NCBI GenBank assembly: GCA_947378305.1
Contig: CANCJJ010000004.1
Span: 105,563 to 169,562, forward strand
DNA: 64,000 nt
Origin: Phenylobacterium aquaticum
GTDB lineage: Bacteria; Pseudomonadota; Alphaproteobacteria; Caulobacterales; Caulobacteraceae
Direction: 5' to 3'
Part shown: piece after piece, positions 34,115 to 42,114 of the stretch
How the letters are laid out: every line of letters starts with the position of its first letter
Numbering within the stretch: the stretch's first letter is position 1
The notes under the pieces: generated by a model
Told to the model about the DNA's origin: nothing
Seen by the model: only the letters and a program-made list of their open reading frames with translations
The model's database searches: none
Program-made: the position numbers and the translations under genes

Positions 34115-34150
34115 GCGCGGTCCTGTCCCAGAGTCCGGTCGGCGGATCGA

Positions 34151-36007
34151 TCAGCCGAACCCCAGGGCGCGGGCCGTCTGATAGACGATCAGGGCTGCCC
34201 CATAGGCCAGGGCAAACATGTAGGCAAACATGATTGCAGGCCAGAGCCAGCTATTGGTCTCGCGCTTGACCACGCCCAGGGTCGCGACACACTGGGGAGC
34301 AAAGACATACCAGGCCAGGAAGGCCAGGCCCGAGGCCAGGGACCACTGGTGCGACAGGGTCTCCGCCAGGCTGAGCCCGCCGCCGCCCACCGCATAGACC
34401 GTGCCCAGGGCAGCGACCGCCACTTCCCGCGCAGCCATGCCCGGAACCAGGGCGACCGTCATCTGCCAGTTGAAGCCAATAGGGGCAAAAACGGGTTTCA
34501 GAAACTGTCCGAGGGTGCCCGCCAGACTGTAATTGATGGCAGGCCCCGTCGCGCCCGCCGGGGGTCCGGGAAAGACCGAGACGAACCAGACCAGCACCAT
34601 CAGGGGCATGATGATCCGCCCGGCCCGGGTCAGAAACATGCTCGCCTTTTGCATGAGGGTCCGCAGGACATTGGCCGGATTTGGCGCCTTGTAGGTGGGC
34701 AGTTCCATCATGAAGGGCTCGCTCTGGCCGCGCCAGAAGACCTTTCGCAAGATGAAGGAAATCCCCAGGGCCGAGCCAATACCGGCGGCATAGAGGGCGA
34801 ACATGACCAGGCCCTGAAGGTTCAGCACGCCCAGAACCGTGCGGTTCGGGATCACCGCCCCGATCACCAGGGTATAGACCGGAATCCGCGCCGAGCAGGT
34901 CATGAGCGGGGCGATCAGAATGGTGGTCAGGCGGTCGCGGCGATTGTCGATCACCCGGGTCGACATAATGCCGGGCACGGCACAGGCGAAACTCGACAAG
35001 AGGGGAATAAAGGCCCGGCCATGCAGGCCGGCACCGCCCATAATCCGGTCCATCAGAAAGGCGGCCCGGGCCATATAGCCGGAATCTTCCAGCAGGATTA
35101 TGAACAGGAACAGGATCAGGATCTGGGGCAGGAAGACCAGGACACTGCCCACCCCGGCAATCACCCCGTCGACCATCAGGTCACGCCCCCAGCCGTGAGG
35201 CAGGACTTGCCCGACAACATCACTCAGGCCCGCAAAGCCCTGGTCGATCAGGTCCATGATAGGGACCGCCCCGATAAACACCGCCTGGAACATGACGAAG
35301 AGCAGGCCGAGCAGGACGGCAATTCCCGCCACAGGATGCAGCAGGACATGGTCGATCCGGCCCGTCAGGGTGTCGGGACGCTCCGGCGGGTGGACATGGG
35401 TGCGCATGAGGCGCTGGGCCTCCTTGTGCAGGTCGCGCAGGGCCGTGCCATCGGGTTCACGCCAGAGGCTGGCCCGGACATCTGTATGGAGGCTTGTCGC
35501 CGTTTCGACCATCTGGGCGACCAGCTCGCCAATGCCCCGCCGGCGGGTGGCCACCGTGGTGATGATGGGAAGGTCCAGGTCCCGGGCCAGGCCTTCCAGG
35601 TCGATTCGCAAACCCTGGCGCTGGGCGATATCGTACATGTTGAGGGCCAGGATGAGGGGGCGGCCTACGGCCTTCAGCTCCAGGATCAGCCGCAGAACCA
35701 GCCGCAGATTGGTGGCATCGGCGACGCAGACAATCGCGTCCGGCGGCACTTCGCCAGCCAGTCGGCCCAGGACGGCATCGCGGGTGACGACTTCGTCCGG
35801 GCTACGGGCCCGCAGGGAATAGGTGCCGGGAAGATCGAGTATGGTCAGGGCCTGGCCCTCTGGCGTGACCAGGGCGCCTTCCTTGCGCTCGACCGTGACG
35901 CCAGCATAGTTGGCGACCTTCTGCCGGGACCCGGTCAGGGCGTTGAACAGGGCGGTCTTGCCGCAATTGGGATTGCCGACCAGGGCGATGCGCAAGGCAG
36001 GCTTCAT
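34151..36007 (-). CDS. feoB: ferrous iron transporter B
   Basis: FeoB carries Fe2+ across the inner membrane. The 618-residue protein has an N-terminal G domain (P-loop GNPNCGKTALFNALTGS at about 11-27, switch YAGVTVERKEG, DLPGTYSL G3, LNMYD G4) and a polytopic Gate/Nucleoside-type transport region (about ten helices). Length is short relative to E. coli FeoB but normal for this group. The ATG overlaps the feoA stop by four bases. Fur control is inferred from the site at 36342. Confidence 0.96.
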   Translation of the reverse strand: MKPALRIALVGNPNCGKTALFNALTGSRQKVANYAGVTVERKEGALVTPEGQALTILDLPGTYSLRARSPDEVVTRDAVLGRLAGEVPPDAIVCVADATNLRLVLRLILELKAVGRPLILALNMYDIAQRQGLRIDLEGLARDLDLPIITTVATRRRGIGELVAQMVETATSLHTDVRASLWREPDGTALRDLHKEAQRLMRTHVHPPERPDTLTGRIDHVLLHPVAGIAVLLGLLFVMFQAVFIGAVPIMDLIDQGFAGLSDVVGQVLPHGWGRDLMVDGVIAGVGSVLVFLPQILILFLFIILLEDSGYMARAAFLMDRIMGGAGLHGRAFIPLLSSFACAVPGIMSTRVIDNRRDRLTTILIAPLMTCSARIPVYTLVIGAVIPNRTVLGVLNLQGLVMFALYAAGIGSALGISFILRKVFWRGQSEPFMMELPTYKAPNPANVLRTLMQKASMFLTRAGRIIMPLMVLVWFVSVFPGPPAGATGPAINYSLAGTLGQFLKPVFAPIGFNWQMTVALVPGMAAREVAVAALGTVYAVGGGGLSLAETLSHQWSLASGLAFLAWYVFAPQCVATLGVVKRETNSWLWPAIMFAYMFALAYGAALIVYQTARALGFG

Positions 36008-36306
36008 GCCGCATCCCTCTGAAAGCGGACTTCGGCAGCATCGGCCCGGCGGAGGGCCACCCGCATGTCATCCAGGCGAACGACTATGGGGTCATGACCT
36101 ATGGCCCCCTCGTGCAGGACCTCGATATGGGCTCCTTCGACAAAGCCGAATTCCAGAAGGCGGCGCTCAAGCTCCTCAGGGTCGACCCCGGAGCCGGGCT
36201 GGGCCATTCCCTGGCCCACCGAGACGATGATCCCGCGATCCCCCGGGCGTGCCTGGCTGAGGGCCAGGAGGTCGGATCCCGCAGGAGGGTCTGATGGAAC
36301 ACGCAT
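36004..36306 (-). CDS. feoA: ferrous iron transport protein A
   Basis: The 100-residue SH3-like protein supports FeoB. Its core, LALSQARPGDRGIIVSVG, LERRLLEFGFVEGAHIEVLHEG and PIVVRLDDMRVALRRADAAEV, matches FeoA. It is the first gene of a feoAB operon. The start (ATG 36306) lies 36 bases from a Fur box. Confidence 0.93.
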   Translation of the reverse strand: MRVPSDPPAGSDLLALSQARPGDRGIIVSVGQGMAQPGSGVDPEELERRLLEFGFVEGAHIEVLHEGAIGHDPIVVRLDDMRVALRRADAAEVRFQRDAA

Positions 36307-36320
36307 AAACTGATCTCATC

Positions 36321-36337
36321 GAGTGTCCGGAACACTC
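36321..36337. repeat. inverted repeat in the feoA leader
   Basis: GAGTGT (36321-36326) and ACACTC (36332-36337) are exact inverted copies separated by five bases. It sits between the Fur box and the feoA start, so it could be a second operator or a short leader hairpin. Confidence 0.4.
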
Positions 36338-36341
36338 AGTT

Positions 36342-36360
36342 GCGAATGATTATCATGATC
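36342..36360 (-). promoter_or_regulatory. Fur box upstream of feoAB
   Basis: The reverse-strand 19-mer GATCATGATAATCATTCGC matches the classical consensus GATAATGATAATCATTATC at 16 of 19 positions. It contains a GATAAT -10-like hexamer (36349-36354), so Fur-Fe2+ binding would block the promoter. Repression of iron uptake in iron-replete cells is expected. Confidence 0.85.
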
Positions 36361-36491
36361 ATGCCTGGGGGTCGAGAGATTCCTTGCCATGAAAAAACCG
36401 GGTGCAAGGACGGGTGGGAGGCGATAATGGAAGCAGGATTAAGCCAGAACGCGCCGAGGGCCCCAAGGACCCGTCGACGTGGACCAGCCTC

Positions 36492-36576
36492 GCGGGCGTG
36501 GTGGAATTGGTAGACGCGCCGGACTCAAAATCCGGTTCCGCAAGGAGTGTCGGTTCGACCCCGACCGCCCGCACCA
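36492..36576 (+). tRNA. tRNA-Leu (anticodon CAA)
   Basis: The 85-base gene includes an encoded CCA end. Acceptor arms GCGGGCG and CGCCCGC pair, the discriminator is A, and the anticodon stem CCGGA/TCCGG encloses CTCAAAA with CAA at the anticodon. A long variable arm marks it as class II, and the T arm GTCGG/CCGAC encloses TTCGACC. It reads UUG codons. Confidence 0.96.
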
Positions 36577-36588
36577 GCTGAGGAAAGG

Positions 36589-37206
36589 TCAGGCCGAGGC
36601 GCTGGGCCGGGCCTTGATTCGCTCGTACCAGGCCCGGATGTTGCTGGCCTCCTCGGGGATGGGCTGGCCCACCGTGGCGCCGAAGCCCAGGAAGACGAAC
36701 AGCAAAATGTCGGCCAGGCTGAAACGATCACCGGTGACATAGGTCTTGCCTGCCATCTGGGCATCCAGCCAGAGGATCTTTTCCCGGGCCAGGGCCTTGA
36801 GTTCGGCGGCCCCTTCGACGCTCATCAGGCTCATTCGGCTCTCAAACAGCCTGCGGCCTTCCACGGCCCTGAAGCCGGTGGCCATGGGTTCGCAAATGCC
36901 AAGATCGATCCGGCGAACCCACATGCGGGTTTCGGCCCGGGCTTCCGGGGTTGCACCAATCACGGGCGGGTTGGGGAATTTCTCTTCGAGATAGTCACAA
37001 ATGGCCGTGATTTCCGCCAGGGTGGAGCCATCATCCAGCTCAAGGGCGGGCAGCTGGCCGGAAATATTGACCTGGGTCGTGAAGGGCGGCTTGCGGTTTT
37101 CCCCGGCCATGAGGTCGACCTGCTGAACCGGAATGTCCAGACCCTTCTCGGCCATGAACATGCGCACGACCTGCGGATTCGGTCCGACGGAATTATAGAA
37201 TTTCAT
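36589..37206 (-). CDS. glutathione S-transferase
   Basis: The 205-residue protein has a thioredoxin-like N-terminal domain (KFYNSVGPNPQVVRMFMAEKGLD; QLPALELDDGSTLAEITAICDYL with the glutathione-binding P-A-L and S-x-L elements) and an alpha-helical C-terminal domain ending in YVTGDRFSLADI, the usual capping motif. The catalytic Ser/Cys is in the S-V-G-P-N segment. The substrate is unknown. It sits 13 bases after the tRNA on the opposite strand. Confidence 0.9.
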   Translation of the reverse strand: MKFYNSVGPNPQVVRMFMAEKGLDIPVQQVDLMAGENRKPPFTTQVNISGQLPALELDDGSTLAEITAICDYLEEKFPNPPVIGATPEARAETRMWVRRIDLGICEPMATGFRAVEGRRLFESRMSLMSVEGAAELKALAREKILWLDAQMAGKTYVTGDRFSLADILLFVFLGFGATVGQPIPEEASNIRAWYERIKARPSASA

Positions 37207-37273
37207 GGTGTCCCCCCTTGGCTGTTGGGAGGGATTAGCCGGAGTCCTATTGGGTCCGTCAAGCCAAACTGGA

Positions 37274-37303
37274 GACGGGGGGCGTTTTGACCGGCCCCCC
37301 GGG
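37274..37303 (-). terminator. possible terminator after carD
   Basis: CGGGGGGC (37276-37283) pairs with GCCCCCCG (37294-37301), loop of ten bases. The run after the stem on the reverse strand (TCTCCAGTTTGG) is only partly U-rich. It begins about nine bases after the carD stop. Confidence 0.5.
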
Positions 37304-37309
37304 CCCGGC

Positions 37310-37822
37310 TCAGGCCGCCGCGACGGCCTTGATCAGGCTCTTGTTCAGAATGACGATGGCGGCATCGCGATCAATACGCTCAATGGCGGCAACTTCCCGG
37401 GCCATGCGGTCCAGGGCTGATTCATAGAGCTGACGTTCCGAATAGGACTGTTCCGGCTGGTTTTCCGCCCGATGCAGGTCGCGGACCACTTCGGCAATGG
37501 AGACCAGATCTCCAGAATTGATCTTGGCTTCATATTCCTGGGCCCGGCGCGACCACATGGTGCGCTTGACCCGGGCGCGACCCTTCAGGGTGGTCAGGGC
37601 CTGGGCCACGACATTGCCTTCGGCCAGGGAACGAAGGCCGGAAACCCGGGCCTTGGCGGTCGGAACGCGGAGGGTCATTTTTTCATGGTCAAAGGTAATG
37701 ACATAAACTTCCAGCTCGAAGCCCGCGACGGTCTGGGTCTCGATGCCCTGAACCTGTCCCACGCCATGCGCCGGATAAACCACGTTATCCCCGACGGTGA
37801 ATTCCAGACCGCTCTTGTTCAT
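37310..37822 (-). CDS. carD: CarD-family transcriptional regulator
   Basis: CarD binds the RNA polymerase beta subunit and stabilises open complexes, especially at rRNA and other housekeeping promoters. The 170-residue protein has the N-terminal RID (FTVGDNVVYPAHGVGQVQGIETQ, ELEVYVITF) and a helical DNA-binding C-terminus (REVAAIERIDRDAAIVILNKSL). I chose the ATG at 37822 (AAAGGA about nine bases upstream). The frame back to 37870 lies in the leader. Confidence 0.94.
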   Translation of the reverse strand: MNKSGLEFTVGDNVVYPAHGVGQVQGIETQTVAGFELEVYVITFDHEKMTLRVPTAKARVSGLRSLAEGNVVAQALTTLKGRARVKRTMWSRRAQEYEAKINSGDLVSIAEVVRDLHRAENQPEQSYSERQLYESALDRMAREVAAIERIDRDAAIVILNKSLIKAVAAA

Positions 37823-38097
37823 TCGACTTTGTCCTTTTGACCTCGACCGAACCCGCCGTCCTCGTTCCATTCATCGACAGGTTCTTGTGCCCGGTTGGTC
37901 ACCAGGCGACAAAAATTATCGGTACGATTGAAACGTCTAGGACACCCTTCGCCTTTTTAAGGGCGCAGATCGACCGAACCCGGCAATGCTGCACAATTAG
38001 CTGTGAGACAATCTTGCGCCCCCACGCTGAGAGGCGGGATAGCATAAAAATCAGCCCAATGAAAGGCTTGCCCGGGAAGGTGCCCGTCGGGCGTGGC

Positions 38098-38439
38098 TCA
38101 GGATCCCTTGCCGGGTTTCTCGCTGAAGTATTTTTCGAACTTGCCGGTCTCGCGTTCGAAGGTCTCTGCGTCAGAGGGAGCCTCGCCCTTGACGGTGATG
38201 TTCGGCCAGATCTTAGCGTATTCGGAATTGATCCGCAGCCACTTGCCGTCCGGCTCGTCCTCGGTGTCGGGCTTGATCGCATCCACCGGACATTCCGGCT
38301 CACAGACACCACAGTCGATGCACTCATCCGGGTTGATCGCCAGGAAGTTCTCGCCCTCATAGAAGCAGTCCACGGGACACACTTCCACGCAGTCCATGAA
38401 CTTGCACTTAATACAGGCGTCCATGACGATGTAGGTCAT
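38098..38439 (-). CDS. fdxA: ferredoxin FdxA (7Fe type)
   Basis: The 112-residue protein has an N-terminal cluster-binding region ([18 protein letters not shown]) and the second motif [12 protein letters not shown], giving a [3Fe-4S]/[4Fe-4S] pattern. The C-terminal extension ([17 protein letters not shown]) is typical of alphaproteobacterial FdxA. I chose the ATG at 38439; the open frame to 38553 overlaps the S4 gene. It is 31 bases downstream of the S4 gene. Confidence 0.95.
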   Translation of the reverse strand: MTYIVMDACIKCKFMDCVEVCPVDCFYEGENFLAINPDECIDCGVCEPECPVDAIKPDTEDEPDGKWLRINSEYAKIWPNITVKGEAPSDAETFERETGKFEKYFSEKPGKGS

Positions 38440-38470
38440 CGGATCGTCGGGCTCCAGGCGGTTTAAGTCG

Positions 38471-38827
38471 CTATTGCGCCGGGTTGTCGGGGGACAGGGC
38501 GGGGTTGTCAATGCCGGGCGGCTCTCCAGAGCCGGAAACCTGGTCGAGGTCATGGCGGGAATAAAGCATCCGGGCCAGGGTCGGCGAGCCGCGCCCCTCT
38601 CCTAGACCTTCCACGATAATGGCACTCAGCCGACCGCCAAGGGCAAAGATCAGTTCGTCGCCAACCCGAACCGGACGGGCGCATTTGTCGATCCGGGTCT
38701 GGAGGCCAGACCGGGTCAGGCGAACCCGGCCTTCATCGAGGAATTTTGCGGCCTGGGACCGTGTCTTGAAAAAGCGCGCGCGCCACAGCCACTGATCGGC
38801 CCGAAGTGAGGCTGGCGGCTCGCTCAT
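38471..38827 (-). CDS. S4-domain RNA-binding protein (Hsp15/HslR-like)
   Basis: The 118-residue protein has an S4 RNA-binding fold: [30 protein letters not shown]. It resembles Hsp15, which binds stalled 50S subunits with peptidyl-tRNA. The ATG at 38827 overlaps the helicase stop (ATGA), so it is translationally coupled to a Suv3-like helicase. Whether it acts with that helicase is inference. Confidence 0.92.
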   Translation of the reverse strand: MSEPPASLRADQWLWRARFFKTRSQAAKFLDEGRVRLTRSGLQTRIDKCARPVRVGDELIFALGGRLSAIIVEGLGEGRGSPTLARMLYSRHDLDQVSGSGEPPGIDNPALSPDNPAQ

Positions 38828-41412
38828 GCCTGGCTGACCCGGGCCTGGGCAGGTTTGCGGCGACGGCGGGGACGGCGGGCGGGCAGGGCCGGGGCCTTCA
38901 GGGAGGCCAGGGCGGCAAAGGGCGAGTTCGGCACAGGCGCACTGGCCGGGGCCTGGGGCCGGGGCTTCCGGCGCCGCCAGGTTAAGGGGCCGGATCCCGA
39001 GGCCTTTTCCGCCGGGACAAAATCCAGCGCCCGCAGGATGGTCGACAAGTCCTGGTCCCGCCAGCCGAGAGTCTCCGCCGTCCTGGCAGGCAGGGTGATC
39101 AAGGGGCCCTTGGTCGGCGCGGCACGGATCAGACTGTCCAGGCGCTCCAGGTCCAGCACGGGGACAACAAGCTGGCCAACGGCCCGCAGGCCAAAGGCTG
39201 CCAGGGCCTGGGGGGTGGGCCGAGGCTCCGGGCACCGGCTGACCTGATCCGTCGGGGGACGCCAATTGCCAGATGAAAAGGCCTGGGCAAAGGCCATGGC
39301 GGCCGGGTTGAGCAGGCCCGGCATATAGATGGACCAGGCTCCCAGCCGGATACCCAGGCGCTTCAACATGCGGCGCTCCACAGGACTGAGGGCCCGGGCC
39401 TCCTCGCGGACCTCCGCCCGATCCATAAGCCCGCCGGCCTCACTCAGGCGATAGGCAAGTCCCCGCGCCAGCCCCCGCAATCGCCCGTCGCTGAGGGCGG
39501 CTTCCACGGCGCGCAAGGGGGCCAGCCTGCGTCCGGCTTCCTGGGCCAGGAAGGCTTCGAGCCTCTGGCTTGCCCGGGCGCGGGCGGGCGCAGGGCCCAG
39601 TTCGCCAAACAGGCGTACGCGGGGGGCAAACGCCGTTCCGCCAGCAAGGGCGGCGACGCCCTCTCCCCGCCAGAGGATCAGACCTGCGGGCTCAAGCTGG
39701 AAGGCGTCGTCGGATTCAGAAGCCAGCTTGCCCAAACGCCGGGCAATTTCCGGGCCGACAGCCGTGATGGCCGTGGCTCTCAGGGTCTTGTCCTCAAGGA
39801 CGGAGCTGCCCCGGGCAATCTCGAACCCCACCCCGGCCAGCTTGCCGACAAACTGGCCCTCCACGGTGACTGTGCCATCATCGGCGACGCCCGCCAGCAT
39901 GTCATTCCTGACCCGAAGGCCACGCATCAGGGCACTGGTCCGCCGATCAACGAACCGGGCCATGAGCTTTTCATGCAGGGTATCTGAGAGCCGGTCTTCC
40001 AGCCCACGGGTCTGGCCCTGCCAGTTGGCAGCGTCTGCAAGCCAGTCGGGGCGATTTGCGACATAGGCCAGGGTCCGGACACTGGCCAGACGCCCGGAAA
40101 GCGTGTCGATCTCGCCGTCGGTCCGGTCCAGATAGGCCAGCTGGGTCGCCATCCAGTCTTCGGGGATGCGACGGCCATGGCTGGTGAGCCAGCCAAAGAA
40201 GTCTCGCGTCAGACGCTGGTGATCCTCATGGCTGGTCTTTCGGAAGTCGGGAGTCTGGCAAACATCCCATAGTCGCAGGAGCGCAGATCTGTCCCGGCAT
40301 CGATCGACGATCTTTGGGTCCGTGGCCAGTTGGCGCAGGGTGAGTTCGTCCAGGGCTTCCGCCGACAGGGTCAGGCCCTGGCGTCCCGGCCCCTGGGCAA
40401 GCGAGCGCAGGAGATTGGCCAGGGAACTGAAATCCAGTTTTCCATTGCGCCATTCGGCAGCGACCACGGGTTCAAACTGGTGACCCTCGACGGACTCGAC
40501 CAGGTCTGTGTCCATCTCCTCGCATTCGCCCGTGACGCCGAAGGTGCCATCGGTCCGGTAACGCCCCGCGCGCCCGGCGATCTGTCCGATTTCCTGGGGG
40601 TGCAGAAAGCGTGTCCGCTTGCCGTCAAACTTGCGCAGCCCCGCAAAGGCCACATGGTCGACATCCATGTTGAGGCCCATGCCAATGGCGTCCGTAGCCA
40701 CCAGGAAGTCGACCTCCCCGGACTGGTAAAGCGCCACCTGGGCATTTCGGGTGCGTGGAGACAGGGACCCCATGACCACAGCCGCCCCGCCGCGCTGGCG
40801 ACGGATCAACTCGGCAATGGCGTAGACCTGGTCCGACGAAAAGGCGACCACTGCGGACCGGGGCGGGAGGCGGGTCAGTTTCTTCGATCCGGAATAGCTG
40901 AGATTGGAGAATCGTTCCCGGCTGACGATTTCCGCCCGGGGCAGGAGCTTGCGGATCATGGGGGCCATGGTGCTGGCCCCCATCAGCATGGTCTCGGACC
41001 GGCCTCTGGCATTCAACAGGCGGTGGGTGAAGACATGACCCCGCTCCGGATCCGCGCAGAGCTGGATTTCATCAATGGCCAGGAACTCCACCTCGCGGCT
41101 GAGGGGCATGGCCTCGACCGTGCAGACGAAATAGACAGCCCGGGGCGGAACAATCTTTTCCTCTCCGGTAATCAGGGCGACACAGCGCGCGCCCCGAGCC
41201 CGGACAATGCGGTCGTAGATTTCCCGGGCCAGAAGTCGCAGGGGCAGGCCAATCATGCCCGAGGCATGGCCCAGCATGCGCTCGACCGCCAGGTGGGTCT
41301 TTCCAGTATTGGTTGGCCCCAGCACGGCGACAAGGCGTGAAGGCGCAGCACCGATCGGGAGCTCACTCATGACAGTGAAGGTGCGTCGAAAATCGAAGGC
41401 GGGCAAGGCCAT
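38824..41412 (-). CDS. Suv3-like ATP-dependent RNA helicase
   Basis: The 862-residue superfamily-2 helicase shows Walker A (VLGPTNTGKTHLAVERML), motif Ia and Ib, DEIQLCADPERGHVF (motif II as DEIQ), GSLSPRTRNAQVALY, and TDAIGMGLNMDVDHVAF with the GQIAGRAGR motif VI. This is the Suv3/Mgps2 group, linked to RNA decay and mitochondrial degradosomes. The C-terminal third is a helicase-associated and unstructured Ala/Arg-rich tail. The ATG at 41370 is a plausible alternative start (MSELPIGAA). Confidence 0.93.
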   Translation of the reverse strand: MALPAFDFRRTFTVMSELPIGAAPSRLVAVLGPTNTGKTHLAVERMLGHASGMIGLPLRLLAREIYDRIVRARGARCVALITGEEKIVPPRAVYFVCTVEAMPLSREVEFLAIDEIQLCADPERGHVFTHRLLNARGRSETMLMGASTMAPMIRKLLPRAEIVSRERFSNLSYSGSKKLTRLPPRSAVVAFSSDQVYAIAELIRRQRGGAAVVMGSLSPRTRNAQVALYQSGEVDFLVATDAIGMGLNMDVDHVAFAGLRKFDGKRTRFLHPQEIGQIAGRAGRYRTDGTFGVTGECEEMDTDLVESVEGHQFEPVVAAEWRNGKLDFSSLANLLRSLAQGPGRQGLTLSAEALDELTLRQLATDPKIVDRCRDRSALLRLWDVCQTPDFRKTSHEDHQRLTRDFFGWLTSHGRRIPEDWMATQLAYLDRTDGEIDTLSGRLASVRTLAYVANRPDWLADAANWQGQTRGLEDRLSDTLHEKLMARFVDRRTSALMRGLRVRNDMLAGVADDGTVTVEGQFVGKLAGVGFEIARGSSVLEDKTLRATAITAVGPEIARRLGKLASESDDAFQLEPAGLILWRGEGVAALAGGTAFAPRVRLFGELGPAPARARASQRLEAFLAQEAGRRLAPLRAVEAALSDGRLRGLARGLAYRLSEAGGLMDRAEVREEARALSPVERRMLKRLGIRLGAWSIYMPGLLNPAAMAFAQAFSSGNWRPPTDQVSRCPEPRPTPQALAAFGLRAVGQLVVPVLDLERLDSLIRAAPTKGPLITLPARTAETLGWRDQDLSTILRALDFVPAEKASGSGPLTWRRRKPRPQAPASAPVPNSPFAALASLKAPALPARRPRRRRKPAQARVSQA

Positions 41413-41759
41413 CCCTGTCTGAAACGGGGGATGACTTTACCTTAAGCCTGCCCAAGAGCGGCTATATCCCGGGGACAGGTTAATGATGATCTGGAAATTG
41501 GGGAACATGGGCGAAACGAATCATGACCGAATCAGCGACGCCCGCCAATTCAGGATTTGTTCCCTACTAGGTATTGTATCTGAAGATGCATTAACCACAA
41601 ATTGTTTTTTCGCAATCAGGATCAGCTGTGGATTGAGACCCAGCAAATCTGCTCCCTGATCCTGCCGCGCCTTGACGCGAGCGACAGGGTTGGCCTATAT
41701 CGCCGCTCTTCCGTTCGGGTCCGCCCGGCGGGTCCCTTATTTCGCCTGGATATAGAGCC
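41413..41759. other. 347-base divergent intergenic region between helicase and rpmB
   Basis: This is the longest gene-free stretch in the window. It holds the rpmB promoter at 41672-41700. The rest shows no open frame of interest (longest short ORF 15 codons), no terminator and no clear second promoter. A TTAA-N7-TTG element at 41591 is a weak half-match to a CtrA site only. Confidence 0.6.
41672..41700 (+). promoter_or_regulatory. sigma-70-type promoter of rpmB
   Basis: TTGACG (41672-41677), a 17-base spacer, and CTATAT (41695-41700) make a near-consensus promoter. It lies 60 bases before the L28 start codon, giving a short leader. Confidence 0.7.
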
Positions 41760-42056
41760 ATGTCGCGTCGTTGCGAACTCACCGGTATCGGCCCCATGGT
41801 CGGCCACAGCGTGAGTCATTCGAATATCAAGACCAAGCGCCGCTTCCTGCCGGCTCTTGCCCCCGTAACGCTTCAGTCGGATGCCCTTGGGCAGTCCTTC
41901 AAGCTGCGGATCACGAACGCAGCCCTGCGGACCCTGGATTTCCGGGGCGGTCTGGATCCCTTCCTGGTCAAGGCTGACGACGAGAACCTCTCGCCGCGCG
42001 CTCTGAAGATCAAGCGTCAGCTCAAGGCCAAGCTTGCGGAAACCGCTGCCGCCTGA
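41760..42056 (+). CDS. rpmB: 50S ribosomal protein L28
   Basis: The 98-residue protein opens [31 protein letters not shown] and continues [19 protein letters not shown], the L28 signature. It contacts 23S rRNA. A weak ribosome site (TATAGAG) precedes the ATG. It is a single-gene unit with its own promoter and terminator. Confidence 0.97.
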   Translation: MSRRCELTGIGPMVGHSVSHSNIKTKRRFLPALAPVTLQSDALGQSFKLRITNAALRTLDFRGGLDPFLVKADDENLSPRALKIKRQLKAKLAETAAA

Positions 42057-42078
42057 TCGAGACTTACAGTCTTTCAAG

Positions 42079-42106
42079 AAGCCGCCCCGAAACGGGCGGC
42101 TTTTTT
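42079..42106 (+). terminator. rho-independent terminator of rpmB
   Basis: AAGCCGCCC (42079-42087) pairs with GGGCGGCTT (42094-42102), six-base loop, and then TTTT. It is strong. It lies just before the cobT stop on the other strand. Confidence 0.95.
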
Positions 42107-42114
42107 GTTGGGGG

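Noticed and set aside
33845..36022. 725-codon open frame on the forward strand, opposite feoB and the YqaA gene
   Set aside because: The composition is Gln/Gly/Asp/His-rich and low-complexity, with no domain. It mirrors high-GC codon bias of the real genes on the reverse strand (feoB, YqaA), which have clear family motifs.
37823..38097. gene-free 275 bases upstream of carD searched for a small RNA or leader
   Set aside because: It has short GC repeats near 38085-38095 and a GATAAT-like hexamer but no good -35, no hairpin with a U-tract and no short ORF with a ribosome site.
41591..41605. CtrA-like TTAA-N7-TTAA site in the rpmB upstream region
   Set aside because: Only the first half matches; the second half is TTGT. 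Too weak to call in a Caulobacter-like genome where such halves occur by chance.
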